A stretch of DNA of 54,651 nt from Streptomyces sp. T39 (GCF_008042045.1 NZ_RDBP01000012.1:2424720-2479370); one strand, 5' to 3'. Counted from the stretch's first letter, positions 43,295 through 51,547 are shown. The notes: a model not told the origin generated them from the letters alone. Translations and numbers: made by a program.

Positions 43295-44692
43295 ATGAGC
43301 GACACCCCGGACAGCGTCGTCCGTACGTACATCGAGCAGCACCGCGCCGCCTTCCTGGACGACCTGGTCGCCTGGCTGCGCATCCCGTCCGTCTCGGCCC
43401 AGCCCGAGCACCGGGACGACGTACGGCACAGCGCCGAGTGGCTCGCGGCCAAGCTGACGGAGACGGGGTTCCCGGTCGCCGAGATCTGGCCCACACCCGG
43501 CGCTCCGGCGGTGTTCGCCGAGTGGCCCTCCGGCGATCCGGACGCCCCGACCGTGCTGGTCTACGGCCACCACGACGTGCAGCCGGCGGCCCGCGAGGAC
43601 GGCTGGCACAGCGACCCCTTCGAGCCCGAGATCCGCGACGGCCGCCTGTACGCGCGCGGCGCCGCCGACGACAAGGGGCAGGTGTTCTTCCACACCCTCG
43701 GTGTCCGCGCCCACCTCGCCGCCACCGGCCGCACCGCCCCCGCCGTCAACCTCAAGCTGATCGTGGAGGGGGAGGAGGAGTCCGGCTCCCCCCACTTCCG
43801 CGCGCTCGTCGAGGAGCACGCGGCCCGCCTCGCCGCGGACGCCGTCGTCGTCTCCGACACCGGTATGTGGTCCAAGACGACGCCCACCGTCTGCACCGGC
43901 ATGCGGGGCGTCGCCGACTGCGAGATCACCTTCCGCGGACCCGACCAGGACATCCACTCCGGCTCCTTCGGCGGTGCCGTGCCCAACCCGGCCGCCGTCG
44001 CCGCCAGGGTCGTCGCCGCGCTGCACGACGAGGACGAGCGGGTCACCGTCCCCGGCTTCTACGACGGCGTCACCCCGCTCGGCGACACCGAGCGCGAGCT
44101 CATCGCCGAGCTGCCCTTCGACGAGGAGGCGTGGCTGCGCACGGCCCGGAGCCACGGCACCCTCGGGGAGGCGGGCTTCTCCACGCTGGAGCGCGTATGG
44201 GCCCGGCCCACGGCCGAGGTCAACGGCATCGGCGGCGGCTACCAGGGGCCCGGCGGCAAGACGATCGTCCCCGCGTCGGCCATGGTGAAGCTCTCGTTCC
44301 GGCTGGTCGACGGGCAGGACCCGGACAAGATCGAGCGGGCGGTCGCCGACTGGGTCGCGGAGCGGGTGCCGGCCGGCATCCGTCACGAGATCGTCTTCGG
44401 CGCCGCGACCCGCCCCTGTCTGACCCCGCTGGACCACCCCGCGCTCCGGTCGATCGTCCGGTCCATGAGCCGGGCCTTCGACGGCCGGAAGATCCGCTTC
44501 ACCCGTGAGGGCGGCTCCGGACCCGCAGCCGACCTCCAGGACGTCCTCGGCGCGCCGGTGCTGTTCCTCGGCATCTCGGTGCCGTCCGACGGCTGGCACG
44601 CGCCCGACGAGAAGGTCGAGCTGGAGCTGCTGCTGAAGGGCGTCGAGACCACCGCCCACCTGTGGGGTGACATGGCCGAGACCATGCGCTGA
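43295..44692 (+). CDS. M20-family dipeptidase/metallopeptidase
   Basis: A 465-aa cytoplasmic peptidase of the M20 family, with two co-catalytic zinc ions. Motifs seen: VLVYGHHDVQPA (first His/Asp), GAADDKGQVF (bridging Asp), IVEGEEESGSPHF (catalytic Glu-Glu), SDTGMW and, near the end, SDGWHAPDE (last His). A lid domain (GPDQDIHSGSFGGAVPNP) is present. The second of two close ATGs is chosen because TAGGCT (43282-43287), 7 nt upstream, would give a leaderless transcript; ATG 43289 adds two residues. It starts 10 nt after adnB. Confidence 0.92.
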   Translation: MSDTPDSVVRTYIEQHRAAFLDDLVAWLRIPSVSAQPEHRDDVRHSAEWLAAKLTETGFPVAEIWPTPGAPAVFAEWPSGDPDAPTVLVYGHHDVQPAAREDGWHSDPFEPEIRDGRLYARGAADDKGQVFFHTLGVRAHLAATGRTAPAVNLKLIVEGEEESGSPHFRALVEEHAARLAADAVVVSDTGMWSKTTPTVCTGMRGVADCEITFRGPDQDIHSGSFGGAVPNPAAVAARVVAALHDEDERVTVPGFYDGVTPLGDTERELIAELPFDEEAWLRTARSHGTLGEAGFSTLERVWARPTAEVNGIGGGYQGPGGKTIVPASAMVKLSFRLVDGQDPDKIERAVADWVAERVPAGIRHEIVFGAATRPCLTPLDHPALRSIVRSMSRAFDGRKIRFTREGGSGPAADLQDVLGAPVLFLGISVPSDGWHAPDEKVELELLLKGVETTAHLWGDMAETMR

Positions 44693-44736
44693 CCCGACCT
44701 GTGAAACCGCCCACCCGGGGGAGTTGGAAGAAGCCC

Positions 44737-45684
44737 GTGAGCACCGACAGCTATGCCGCACCGGACCGTCCGATCGGCCTGACCGCGCCGAGCGGCATCG
44801 ACCGCGAAGCCCACAACCGCCTCGACGAGGCATGGCTCGCGGCGGCGTGGAGCCACCCCACGACCCGTGTCTTCGTCGTCTCGGGCGGCCAGGTGCTGAT
44901 CGACGACACCGCGGACGGCCGCACCGAACTGGTCATGACGCCGTCCTTCGACGCGCCGCTGACCGAGACCCACCGCTACTTCCTCGGCACCGACGAGGAC
45001 GGCGTGCGCTACTTCGCGCTGCAGAAGGACAGCCTGCCCGGACGGATGGACCAGTCGGCACGTCCCGCCGGTCTGCGCGAGGCCGGACTGCTGCTGTCGC
45101 CGCGCGACGCCGGCCTGCTGGTGCACGCGGTCGCGCTGGAGAACTGGCAGCGGCTGCACCGCTTCTGCTCCCGTTGCGGCGAGCGCACCGTCATCGCCGC
45201 GGCGGGTCACATCCGCCGCTGCCCCGCCTGCGGGGCCGAGCACTACCCGCGCACCGACCCGGCCGTGATCATGCTGGTCACGGACGAGGAGGACCGCGCG
45301 CTGCTCGGCCGCCAGGTGCACTGGCCCGAGGGCCGCTTCTCCACCCTCGCCGGATTCGTCGAGCCCGGGGAGTCCATCGAGCAGTCGGTGCGGCGCGAGG
45401 TGCGCGAGGAGGTGGGCGTCTCGGTGGGCGAGGTGAACTACGTCGCGAGCCAGCCCTGGCCGTTCCCCTCCAGCCTGATGCTCGGCTTCACGGCCCGCGC
45501 CACCTCCTCGGCGATCGAGGTGGACGGCGAGGAGATCCACGAGGCGCGCTGGTTCTCCCGCGACGACCTGCGGGCCGCTTTCGAGTCCGGGGAGGTGCTG
45601 CCTCCCTACGGGATCTCGATCGCGGCCCGCCTCATCGAGCTCTGGTACGGCAAGCCGCTGCCGAAGCCCGGGGACGTGGTCTGA
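44737..45684 (+). CDS. nudC: NAD(+) diphosphatase NudC
   Basis: A 315-aa Nudix hydrolase that splits NAD(H) to NMN(H) and AMP and, in studied bacteria, removes NAD caps from RNA. A zinc-binding CSRCGER...CPACGAEH ribbon precedes the Nudix box GFVEPGESIEQSVRREVREE. The NudC-specific SQPWPFPSSLMLGF lies just after it. GTG 44737 is taken as start; GTG 44701 is a longer alternative. It lies about 45 nt after the dipeptidase and converges on mrx1. Confidence 0.95.
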   Translation: MSTDSYAAPDRPIGLTAPSGIDREAHNRLDEAWLAAAWSHPTTRVFVVSGGQVLIDDTADGRTELVMTPSFDAPLTETHRYFLGTDEDGVRYFALQKDSLPGRMDQSARPAGLREAGLLLSPRDAGLLVHAVALENWQRLHRFCSRCGERTVIAAAGHIRRCPACGAEHYPRTDPAVIMLVTDEEDRALLGRQVHWPEGRFSTLAGFVEPGESIEQSVRREVREEVGVSVGEVNYVASQPWPFPSSLMLGFTARATSSAIEVDGEEIHEARWFSRDDLRAAFESGEVLPPYGISIAARLIELWYGKPLPKPGDVV

Positions 45685-45717
45685 CGGCCGGCCGGAAGGG
45701 CGTCGGCGCCAGGGGCC

Positions 45718-45960
45718 TCAGGCGCCGACCTTCTGCTTGACCTGTGCCAGCGACGGGTTGGTCAGCGTCGAGCCGTCCGGGAAGAGCACGGTCGGCACGG
45801 TCTGGTTGCCACCGTTGGCCTTCTCGACGAAGGCGGCCGACTCGGGGTCGAGCTCGATGTTGATCTCGGTGTAGGCGATGCCCTCGCGGTCCATCTGGCC
45901 CTTCAGCCGACGGCAGTATCCGCACCAGGTGGTGCTGTACATCGTCACAGTGCCCTGCAT
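45718..45960 (-). CDS. mrx1: Mycoredoxin (glutaredoxin-like)
   Basis: An 80-aa thioredoxin-fold oxidoreductase. The active site is CGYC at residues 13-16 of MQGTVTMYSTTWCGYCRRLK, the cis-proline loop is QTVPTVLF, and the C-terminal half has DGSTLTNPSLAQV. Mycoredoxins reduce mycothiol mixed disulfides in the cytoplasm of actinomycetes. The perfect sigma-R promoter about 50 nt upstream fits this role. It starts at ATG 45960 and is convergent with nudC. Confidence 0.95.
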   Translation of the reverse strand: MQGTVTMYSTTWCGYCRRLKGQMDREGIAYTEINIELDPESAAFVEKANGGNQTVPTVLFPDGSTLTNPSLAQVKQKVGA

Positions 45961-46010
45961 CGTCTCGTGTGCTCCTCGGCTCGGCGGGGTGCGTGTTCAC
46001 CCCGCAGGGG

Positions 46011-46036
46011 AACGCGCCGGGGGCGCCGGCGATTCC
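46011..46036 (-). promoter_or_regulatory. Sigma-R (thiol stress) promoter of mrx1
   Basis: On the minus strand GGAAT (46036-46032), exactly 18 nt, then GTT (46013-46011), matching the sigma-R consensus. It would give an untranslated leader of about 40 nt before ATG 45960. Confidence 0.82.
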
Positions 46037-46224
46037 CGGCCCCGGGATTCCCACGCACCGCGCCGGGTCCACGGGCCGTACCCGTCCCGGGCGGCCCGTG
46101 GCGCGGGCGCTCCCGGGCGTGTGCGGCCCCCGGCGCGGGCGCCCGCCGGGATTCGTACGACCGGTGAGCCGTGCCTGTGGACAACCCGGCGCACCCACCT
46201 CACCGGACCTGGCAGCATGGCGGG

Positions 46225-48396
46225 GTGACAGCAGCAACGCACTCCTCCCTCTTCCCGCAGGTCCCCGAGTCGGCCGACGCGGTGCTCGACGGGCTCGACC
46301 CCGAGCAGCGCGAGGTGGCGACCGCGCTGCACGGCCCGGTCTGCGTGCTGGCAGGCGCCGGCACGGGCAAGACGCGCGCGATCACCCACCGCATCGCCTA
46401 CGGGGTCCGCGCCGGGATACTCCCGCCTGCCGGTGTGCTCGCCGTCACCTTCACCAACCGCGCGGCGGGCGAGATGCGCGGCCGGCTGCGTCAGCTCGGC
46501 GCCGGCGGCGTCCAGGCGCGGACCTTCCACTCCGCCGCCCTGCGCCAGCTCCAGTACTTCTGGCCGAAGGCGGTCGGCGGGGAGATGCCCCGGCTGCTGG
46601 ACCGCAAGATCCAGCTGGTCGCCGAGGCCGCCGCCCGCTGCCGCATCCGCCTCGACCGCAACGAGCTGCGCGATGTGACGAGCGAGATCGAGTGGGCCAA
46701 GGTCACCCAGACCGTGCCCGGCGACTATCCGGCGGCCGTGGCCAAGTCGTCGCGCGACGCCCCGCGCGACCCCGCGGAGATCAGCCAGGTCTACGGCACG
46801 TACGAGCAGCTCAAGCGCGACCGCTCGGCCATGGACTTCGAGGACGTGCTGCTGCTCACGGTCGGCATCCTCCAGGACCGCCAGGACATCGCCGACCTCG
46901 TCCGCCGCCAGTACCAGCACTTCGTGGTCGACGAGTACCAGGACGTCAGCCCGCTCCAGCAGCGGCTGCTGGAGCTGTGGCTCGGCGGCCGGGAGAGCCT
47001 GTGCGTGGTCGGCGACGCCAGCCAGACCATCTACTCCTTCACCGGCGCCACCCCCGACCACCTGCTGAACTTCCGCACCCGCCACCCCGGCGCGACGGTC
47101 GTCAAACTGGTCCGGGACTACCGCTCCACCCCCCAGGTCGTGCACCTCGCCAACGGGCTCCTCGGCCAGGCCCGCGGCCGTGCCGCCGAGCACCGCCTCG
47201 AACTGGTCTCGCAGCGCGACCCGGGCCCCGAGCCCGCCTACACCGAGTACACCGACGAGCCCTCCGAGGCCGAGGGCACCGCGCGGCGCATCAGGGACCT
47301 GATCGCCGCCGGCGTCCCGGCCGGCGAGATCGCCGTGCTCTACCGGGTCAACGCCCAGTCCGAGGTCTACGAGCAGGCCCTCGCCGACGCGGGCGTCCCC
47401 TACCAGTTGCGCGGCGCGGAGCGCTTCTTCGAGCGCCAGGAGGTCCGCGAGGCCGGGGTCGCCCTGCGCGGCGCGGCCCGCGCCGGATCCAACGACTCCC
47501 TCCTCGACGACGCCGGGGACCTCCCCTCCCAGGTGCGCGCCGTGCTCTCGACGAAGGGATGGACGACCGAACCCCCCGCGGGCTCCGGTGCGGTCCGGGA
47601 CCGCTGGGAGTCCCTCGCCGCCCTGGTCCGGCTCGCCGAGGACTTCGCCCGTGCCCGGCCGTCGGCCACCCTCGGGGACCTGGTCGCCGAGATCGACGAG
47701 CGTGCCGCCGCCCAGCACGCCCCCACCGTCCAGGGCGTCACCCTGGCCTCCCTCCACTCGGCCAAGGGCCTGGAGTGGGACGCGGTCTTCCTGGTCGGAC
47801 TGACCGAGGGCATGATGCCCATCACCTACGCCAAGACGGACGAGCAGATCGAGGAGGAACGCCGGCTGCTCTACGTCGGCGTCACCCGGGCCCGGCTCCA
47901 TCTGTCGCTGTCGTGGGCGCTGTCCCGCTCGCCCGGCGGCCGCGCCTCGCGCCGCCCGAGCCGTTTCCTGAACGGGCTGCGCCCCGGTTCGGCGGCCGCC
48001 GGCACACGCGGTACGGGGGGCGGTGGCGGGGTGGAGCGCGGTGCGGGCCGGCGCAAGCGGCGCGGGCCGGTGCTCTGCCGGGTCTGCGGCAAGACGCTGA
48101 CGGACGCGGGCGAGATGAAGCTGATGCGCTGCGAGGACTGCCCCTCGGACATGGACGAGGCGCTCTACGAGCGGCTGCGCGAGTGGCGCTCGGAGCGGGC
48201 CAAGGAGCTGGGCCAGCCCGCCTACTGCGTCTTCACCGACAAGACGCTGATGGCCATCGCCGAGGCGGTGCCGGACACCGAGGGAGAGCTCGCGGGCATC
48301 TCCGGTGTCGGCGGGCGCAAGCTCGAGCGGTTCGGGGCCGATGTCCTGGCCATCTGCGCAGGTGAGGAGCCCGAGGCGGGCGACGAGGAGGACTGA
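46225..48396 (+). CDS. uvrD2: UvrD2-type DNA helicase
   Basis: A 723-aa superfamily 1A helicase. Motor motifs are Walker A LAGAGTGKTRAI, motif II VVDEYQDVSPLQQ, motif III GDASQTIYSFTGA and motif VI LLYVGVTRARLHL. The C-terminus has the UvrD2-specific tetracysteine module (CRVCGKTL...MRCEDCPSD) joined to an HRDC-like domain (FTDKTLMAIAEAVPDTEGEL, ISGVGGRKLERFG). GTG 46225 is preferred to the longer frame from 46171. A perfect DnaA-box-like TGTGGACAA lies at 46176-46184, just upstream. Confidence 0.94.
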   Translation: MTAATHSSLFPQVPESADAVLDGLDPEQREVATALHGPVCVLAGAGTGKTRAITHRIAYGVRAGILPPAGVLAVTFTNRAAGEMRGRLRQLGAGGVQARTFHSAALRQLQYFWPKAVGGEMPRLLDRKIQLVAEAAARCRIRLDRNELRDVTSEIEWAKVTQTVPGDYPAAVAKSSRDAPRDPAEISQVYGTYEQLKRDRSAMDFEDVLLLTVGILQDRQDIADLVRRQYQHFVVDEYQDVSPLQQRLLELWLGGRESLCVVGDASQTIYSFTGATPDHLLNFRTRHPGATVVKLVRDYRSTPQVVHLANGLLGQARGRAAEHRLELVSQRDPGPEPAYTEYTDEPSEAEGTARRIRDLIAAGVPAGEIAVLYRVNAQSEVYEQALADAGVPYQLRGAERFFERQEVREAGVALRGAARAGSNDSLLDDAGDLPSQVRAVLSTKGWTTEPPAGSGAVRDRWESLAALVRLAEDFARARPSATLGDLVAEIDERAAAQHAPTVQGVTLASLHSAKGLEWDAVFLVGLTEGMMPITYAKTDEQIEEERRLLYVGVTRARLHLSLSWALSRSPGGRASRRPSRFLNGLRPGSAAAGTRGTGGGGGVERGAGRRKRRGPVLCRVCGKTLTDAGEMKLMRCEDCPSDMDEALYERLREWRSERAKELGQPAYCVFTDKTLMAIAEAVPDTEGELAGISGVGGRKLERFGADVLAICAGEEPEAGDEED

Positions 48397-48410
48397 TGAA
48401 AACTCGTCGG

Positions 48411-48449
48411 AAAAATAGTTTGCGCCCGCCGGGGCAAGCCCCATAGGTT
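48411..48449 (+). promoter_or_regulatory. WblC/WhiB7-type autoregulated promoter
   Basis: AAAAAT (48411-48416) lies immediately before -35 TTGCGC (48420-48425). After 18 nt comes -10 TAGGTT (48444-48449). An A/T-rich block touching the -35 element is the known WhiB7 AT-hook target, so wblC probably activates its own long transcript from here, about 600 nt before the wblC start. Confidence 0.8.
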
Positions 48450-48560
48450 CTTAACCACGAGAACAGCGGCTTCTCTGAAGCCCTGTCCTCGTGCTGTACT
48501 TATCCGAATACCGTGACCGGCCTGTCCGGTCCCCCGAGACGCCGAGAGGAGGCGATTCCA

Positions 48561-48887
48561 GTGATCAGCATCGAGACCAGCTTCGTCAGCACCGCCAAAA
48601 TGACCGATCGCTCGGTCGTCTCCGCCTGCTCGCTCGGCTTCTCCTCGGCGTTCATCGGCACCGGTGTGTCCGGCATTCCCGCCGCTCTCCCCGTGTCCGG
48701 TCTCGGCGGCCTTCCCGTCCGGGAGCGCAATGAGCGACCGACCAAGGCACTGGCGGCAGGAGTAGCAGCGGCAGAGGCGCAGGCCTATGCCTTTGCGGCG
48801 GCCGGTGCCGGAACCAAGCAGACGACGACGCAGCACCACCTGATGTGGGCCTTCCGCGGGCTCGAACCCTGGAGTGATCCAGCCTGA
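48561..48887 (+). CDS. 108-aa leader ORF upstream of wblC
   Basis: Starts at GTG 48561 with GGAGG 8 nt upstream, inside the wblC leader. The product (MISIETSFVSTAKMTDRSVV, VSGIPAALPVSGLGGLPV, ending HHLMWAFRGLEPWSDPA) has no known domain. It contains a cluster of A-ending codons (GCA, GGA, GTA at 48747-48773), uncommon in Streptomyces genes. Its stop codon is embedded in a small hairpin and an intrinsic terminator lies 25 nt downstream. It is therefore a candidate regulatory uORF for ribosome-mediated attenuation. It may also encode a functional small protein. Confidence 0.7.
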   Translation: MISIETSFVSTAKMTDRSVVSACSLGFSSAFIGTGVSGIPAALPVSGLGGLPVRERNERPTKALAAGVAAAEAQAYAFAAAGAGTKQTTTQHHLMWAFRGLEPWSDPA

Positions 48888-48953
48888 TCGACGATCAGGC
48901 CGGCGCCTTCAGGGCCGCGGAACCCCACCCGGGATCCGCGGCCCTTCTGTTTT
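48882..48953 (+). terminator. Attenuator in the wblC leader
   Basis: First hairpin: GCCTGATC (48882-48889) with GATCAGGC (48893-48900), overlapping the leader-ORF stop. Then a 10-bp G+C stem (48912-48921 with 48935-48944) followed by TTCTGTTTT, a true intrinsic terminator. TTCCGCGG inside the leader ORF (48852-48859) can pair with CCGCGGAA (48915-48922) and would disrupt the terminator stem, a plausible antiterminator. Confidence 0.75.
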
Positions 48954-49054
48954 CCCCAACGGGAGAGCGGAGCGAGGGCCTCGGGACCAAGCACCACCCG
49001 GTAGCAGCCAAACCGGCCGACCGGCCGGCACGACAAGACGAGGAATCACACACC

Positions 49055-49423
49055 GTGCAACTCGAAGCGCACGCCCCGTCCGTACCGCCTTCCGAGACGC
49101 TCTCCCCGCCCGCCCGCACCGAGGACTCCGCCTTGACTCCCCTGACCGCGCTCACCGCGCTCGACGACGCCATCGAGAACCTCGGCGTCCCCGTACCGTG
49201 CCGCTCCTACGACCCCGAGGTCTTCTTCGCCGAGTCCCCGGCGGACGTCGAGTACGCCAAGTCGCTCTGCCGCACCTGCCCGCTGATGGAGGCCTGCCTG
49301 GCGGGCGCCAAGGAGCGGCGTGAGCCGTGGGGTGTCTGGGGCGGCGAGCTGTTCGTCCAGGGTGTGGTCGTCGCCCGCAAGCGGCCGCGTGGACGCCCGC
49401 GCAAGAACCCGGTCGCGGCATGA
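49055..49423 (+). CDS. wblC: WhiB-family regulator WblC (WhiB7)
   Basis: A 122-aa 4Fe-4S transcription factor that activates resistance to ribosome-targeting antibiotics together with the principal sigma factor. Four cluster cysteines are visible: VPCRSY, then LCRTCP and MEAC. The WhiB turn GVWGGELF follows, and a C-terminal AT-hook RPRGRPRKNP marks WhiB7/WblC. The start is GTG 49055 with GAGGA upstream. It is controlled by the WhiB7-type promoter, uORF and attenuator upstream. Its stop overlaps the ATG of the next small gene. Confidence 0.95.
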   Translation: MQLEAHAPSVPPSETLSPPARTEDSALTPLTALTALDDAIENLGVPVPCRSYDPEVFFAESPADVEYAKSLCRTCPLMEACLAGAKERREPWGVWGGELFVQGVVVARKRPRGRPRKNPVAA

Positions 49424-49743
49424 ACGCCACCGGAACAATCGACCGACCCCTCACGCACGATCCCAAGAAGCAGGCCCCGATGACCTCTTCCGCGAGCGAG
49501 CCCTCCGGCTCCGCCACCCCAGCCGTCACCACCACCGGCGCCCATGCGTCGCGTCAGAACAGGACCCGCGAAATGCAACTCATCCCAGAAGCCCTGGCAC
49601 GTGCGCATATGCACGAGCGCCGGCGCGAAGCCGACGCGGAACGCCAGGCCGCGCGCCTGGTCGCCGCCCGGCGTATGCAGCGGCGCGCCGAGCGCGTGTC
49701 GATGCGCGCCCGTCGCGCGCTGGCCATGGCGGTCATGCACTGA
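49420..49743 (+). CDS. Small basic protein coupled to wblC
   Basis: A 107-aa protein whose ATG overlaps the wblC stop (ATGA), so the two are co-translated. The first ~50 residues are Thr/Ser/Ala-rich and variable-looking. The C-terminal half (LIPEALARAHMHERRREADA, ARLVAARRMQRRAERVSMRA) is a strongly basic, likely continuous helix. That suggests nucleic-acid or ribosome binding, though no family was recognised. It would be induced together with wblC by antibiotics. Confidence 0.78.
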   Translation: MNATGTIDRPLTHDPKKQAPMTSSASEPSGSATPAVTTTGAHASRQNRTREMQLIPEALARAHMHERRREADAERQAARLVAARRMQRRAERVSMRARRALAMAVMH

Positions 49744-49756
49744 CCGCCTGACGTCC

Positions 49757-49793
49757 CCGCGGGGGGCCGGTCCGTCGGACCGGCCCCCCGCGG
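49757..49793. terminator. Hairpin terminator of the wblC operon
   Basis: Complementary 18-nt arms (49757-49774 and 49776-49793) begin 13 nt after the stop of the wblC-coupled gene. A realistic loop leaves a 17-bp G+C stem. Confidence 0.82.
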
Positions 49794-49839
49794 TGCGTGG
49801 TGACCCCGGGCCGCCGCCGGGCGGAGGTATCGTCACCAG

Positions 49840-50058
49840 GTGGACCAGGACAGGACACCGCACAACGGACACGACGCGGACAGCGAGCGGCAGGAGCCCG
49901 GCGGCACCGTGTGCTCCAGCTGCGGAACGGTTGCCGAGGGCCCGCCGCCCACCTGGACGTTCTCGCTGGAGGAGGGCGTCCCGCTCTATCTGTGTGAGGA
50001 GTGCGCCCGCGTCCACATCAGGGCGATCGAAGGCAGGCTCGACTCCTCCTGGTGGTAG
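49840..50058 (+). CDS. Small two-CxxC zinc-binding-like protein
   Basis: A 72-aa protein with two CxxC pairs (CSSCGTV and CEECARVH) spaced like a zinc ribbon, ending in EGRLDSSWW. TATCGT at 49828-49833 lies 6 nt before GTG 49840, which suits a leaderless transcript. No enzyme domain. Function unknown. Confidence 0.8.
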   Translation: MDQDRTPHNGHDADSERQEPGGTVCSSCGTVAEGPPPTWTFSLEEGVPLYLCEECARVHIRAIEGRLDSSWW

Positions 50059-50101
50059 GCCGCCGCCCCGGGGGCGGGCCGCCGCCCGGGTGGGCCGGCG
50101 G

Positions 50102-50149
50102 CTCCCGCGGGCCGGCGGCGCGCCGCGGGCCGGCGGCGCGCCGCGGGAG
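50102..50149. terminator. GC hairpin and 18-bp tandem repeat at the end of the ABC1 kinase gene
   Basis: CTCCCGCGG (50102-50110) pairs with CCGCGGGAG (50141-50149), immediately past the kinase stop. The interior holds two copies of an 18-bp unit (50106 and 50124). Confidence 0.6.
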
Positions 50150-51547
50150 TCAGCTCCCCGTCTTCTCCTCCACCAGCTGCTCCTGCTCGTCCTCGCCGGC
50201 CTCCGCTCCGGCGTCGTCGTCAGGGGCGAGGAAACCGGGCAGCCAGGCTTCCAGTTCGTCCCGCAGCCGCACCGTGGCGTTCAGCTGGCAGAGCACGCCG
50301 ATGGTGCTCAAGGTCACCCGGTGGATCAGCAGGTACGAGGGCGGCAGGTTGAGCTGCTTGGCCAACTGGTGCGCGGGCGAGCGGATGTCGGCTATCCGGG
50401 CGGCCTGTGAGCGGATCCAGCCGCGGCTGAACGCGAACTCCTCGGCCTCGGCCGGTTCGATGATCGGCAGCAGGTACTCGAGCACTCCGTCCGGGTCGAG
50501 GTCGATCGACTCCTTGACGAAGCCCTCGTCGCACAGCAACTGGTAGACGGCGTCGGCCTCGCCTTCGAGAGCCAGGCGCATACAGGTGCCGATGGTCGAG
50601 GGGAACCCGCCCGGCAGCCGGTCCACCGTGCCGAAGTCCAGGACACCGAGCCGCCAGTCCTCGCCGTCCTCGCCCGGCATCAGGCGGAAGTTCCCCGGAT
50701 GAGGGTCCGCGTGCAGCAGACCCGTGCGGGCGGGACCGGAGAAGAGGAAGCCGGCGAGGAGCTGGCCGGCACGGTCGCGCTCCTCGGGAGTGCCGTCGGC
50801 GATCACCTCCGAGAGCGGGATGCCGTCGATCCACTCGGTGATCAGGACCTGGTCGCACTGGTGCACCACGTCGGGCACGAACACGTCCGGGTCGTCGGCG
50901 AACTCCGCCGCGTGCTCCCGCTGGGACGCGGCCTCCTGCTCGTAGTCCAGCTCCTCGGCGACGCGGTCGCGCAACTCCGTGATCAGGGGCTTCACGTCCA
51001 TGCCGGGGATCAGCGGCCCCAGCAGCCGGGCGAACCGGCTGAGCTGGGCCAGGTCCGACAGCAGGGCCTCTCCGGCCCCCGGGTACTGCACCTTGACCGC
51101 GACCTCGCGGCCGTCGTGCCACACCGCCCGGTGCACCTGCCCGATGGACGCCGCCGCCGAGGGCTTGTCCTCGAAGTCGGCGAACAGCTCGCGCCAGTCC
51201 TCGCCGAGGCGTTCCTCCAGGACCGCGTGGACGGTGGCCGTCGGCATCGGGGGTGCCGCGTCCTGCAGTTTGGTGAGCGCCGCCCGGTAGGGGCCGGCGA
51301 CCTCCTCGGGCAGAGCGGACTCGAAGACGGACATCGCCTGCCCGAACTTCATCGCGCCGCCCTTGAGTTCACCGAGAACCTTGAACAGCTGTTCAGCGGT
51401 GCGCTGTTGCAGCTCCCGTGCCACGATCTCCGCGGACTTGCCGCCGATCCGCTTGCCGAGGCCCCATGTGGCACGGCCGGCGAACCCCAGGGGCAGCGCG
51501 GCCAACTTGGCGGTACGGGTGACCGCCTTGCGGGGAAGATCAGACAT
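50150..51547 (-). CDS. ABC1/AarF (ADCK/UbiB-type) atypical kinase
   Basis: A 465-aa protein-kinase-like ATPase. UbiB-family hallmarks: KxGQ in GGAMKFGQAMSV, the Ala-rich nucleotide loop SAAASIGQVHRAV, an invariant Lys region (GREVAVKVQYPGA), and the catalytic HADPHPGNF with the following DFG (LGVLDFGTVDRLP). ATG 51547 is chosen because GGAGG lies just upstream. Family members support isoprenoid lipid metabolism. The mycobacterial counterpart Rv3197 is beside whiB7 and in its regulon (from memory), though no WhiB7-like promoter was seen here. Confidence 0.92.
   Translation of the reverse strand: MSDLPRKAVTRTAKLAALPLGFAGRATWGLGKRIGGKSAEIVARELQQRTAEQLFKVLGELKGGAMKFGQAMSVFESALPEEVAGPYRAALTKLQDAAPPMPTATVHAVLEERLGEDWRELFADFEDKPSAAASIGQVHRAVWHDGREVAVKVQYPGAGEALLSDLAQLSRFARLLGPLIPGMDVKPLITELRDRVAEELDYEQEAASQREHAAEFADDPDVFVPDVVHQCDQVLITEWIDGIPLSEVIADGTPEERDRAGQLLAGFLFSGPARTGLLHADPHPGNFRLMPGEDGEDWRLGVLDFGTVDRLPGGFPSTIGTCMRLALEGEADAVYQLLCDEGFVKESIDLDPDGVLEYLLPIIEPAEAEEFAFSRGWIRSQAARIADIRSPAHQLAKQLNLPPSYLLIHRVTLSTIGVLCQLNATVRLRDELEAWLPGFLAPDDDAGAEAGEDEQEQLVEEKTGS

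Noticed and set aside
34259..43494. Very long open frames on the strand opposite adnA and adnB (up to ~1500 codons)
   Set aside because: They mirror the third-position G+C bias of the real genes, are arginine/glycine/valine-rich nonsense and contain no domains.
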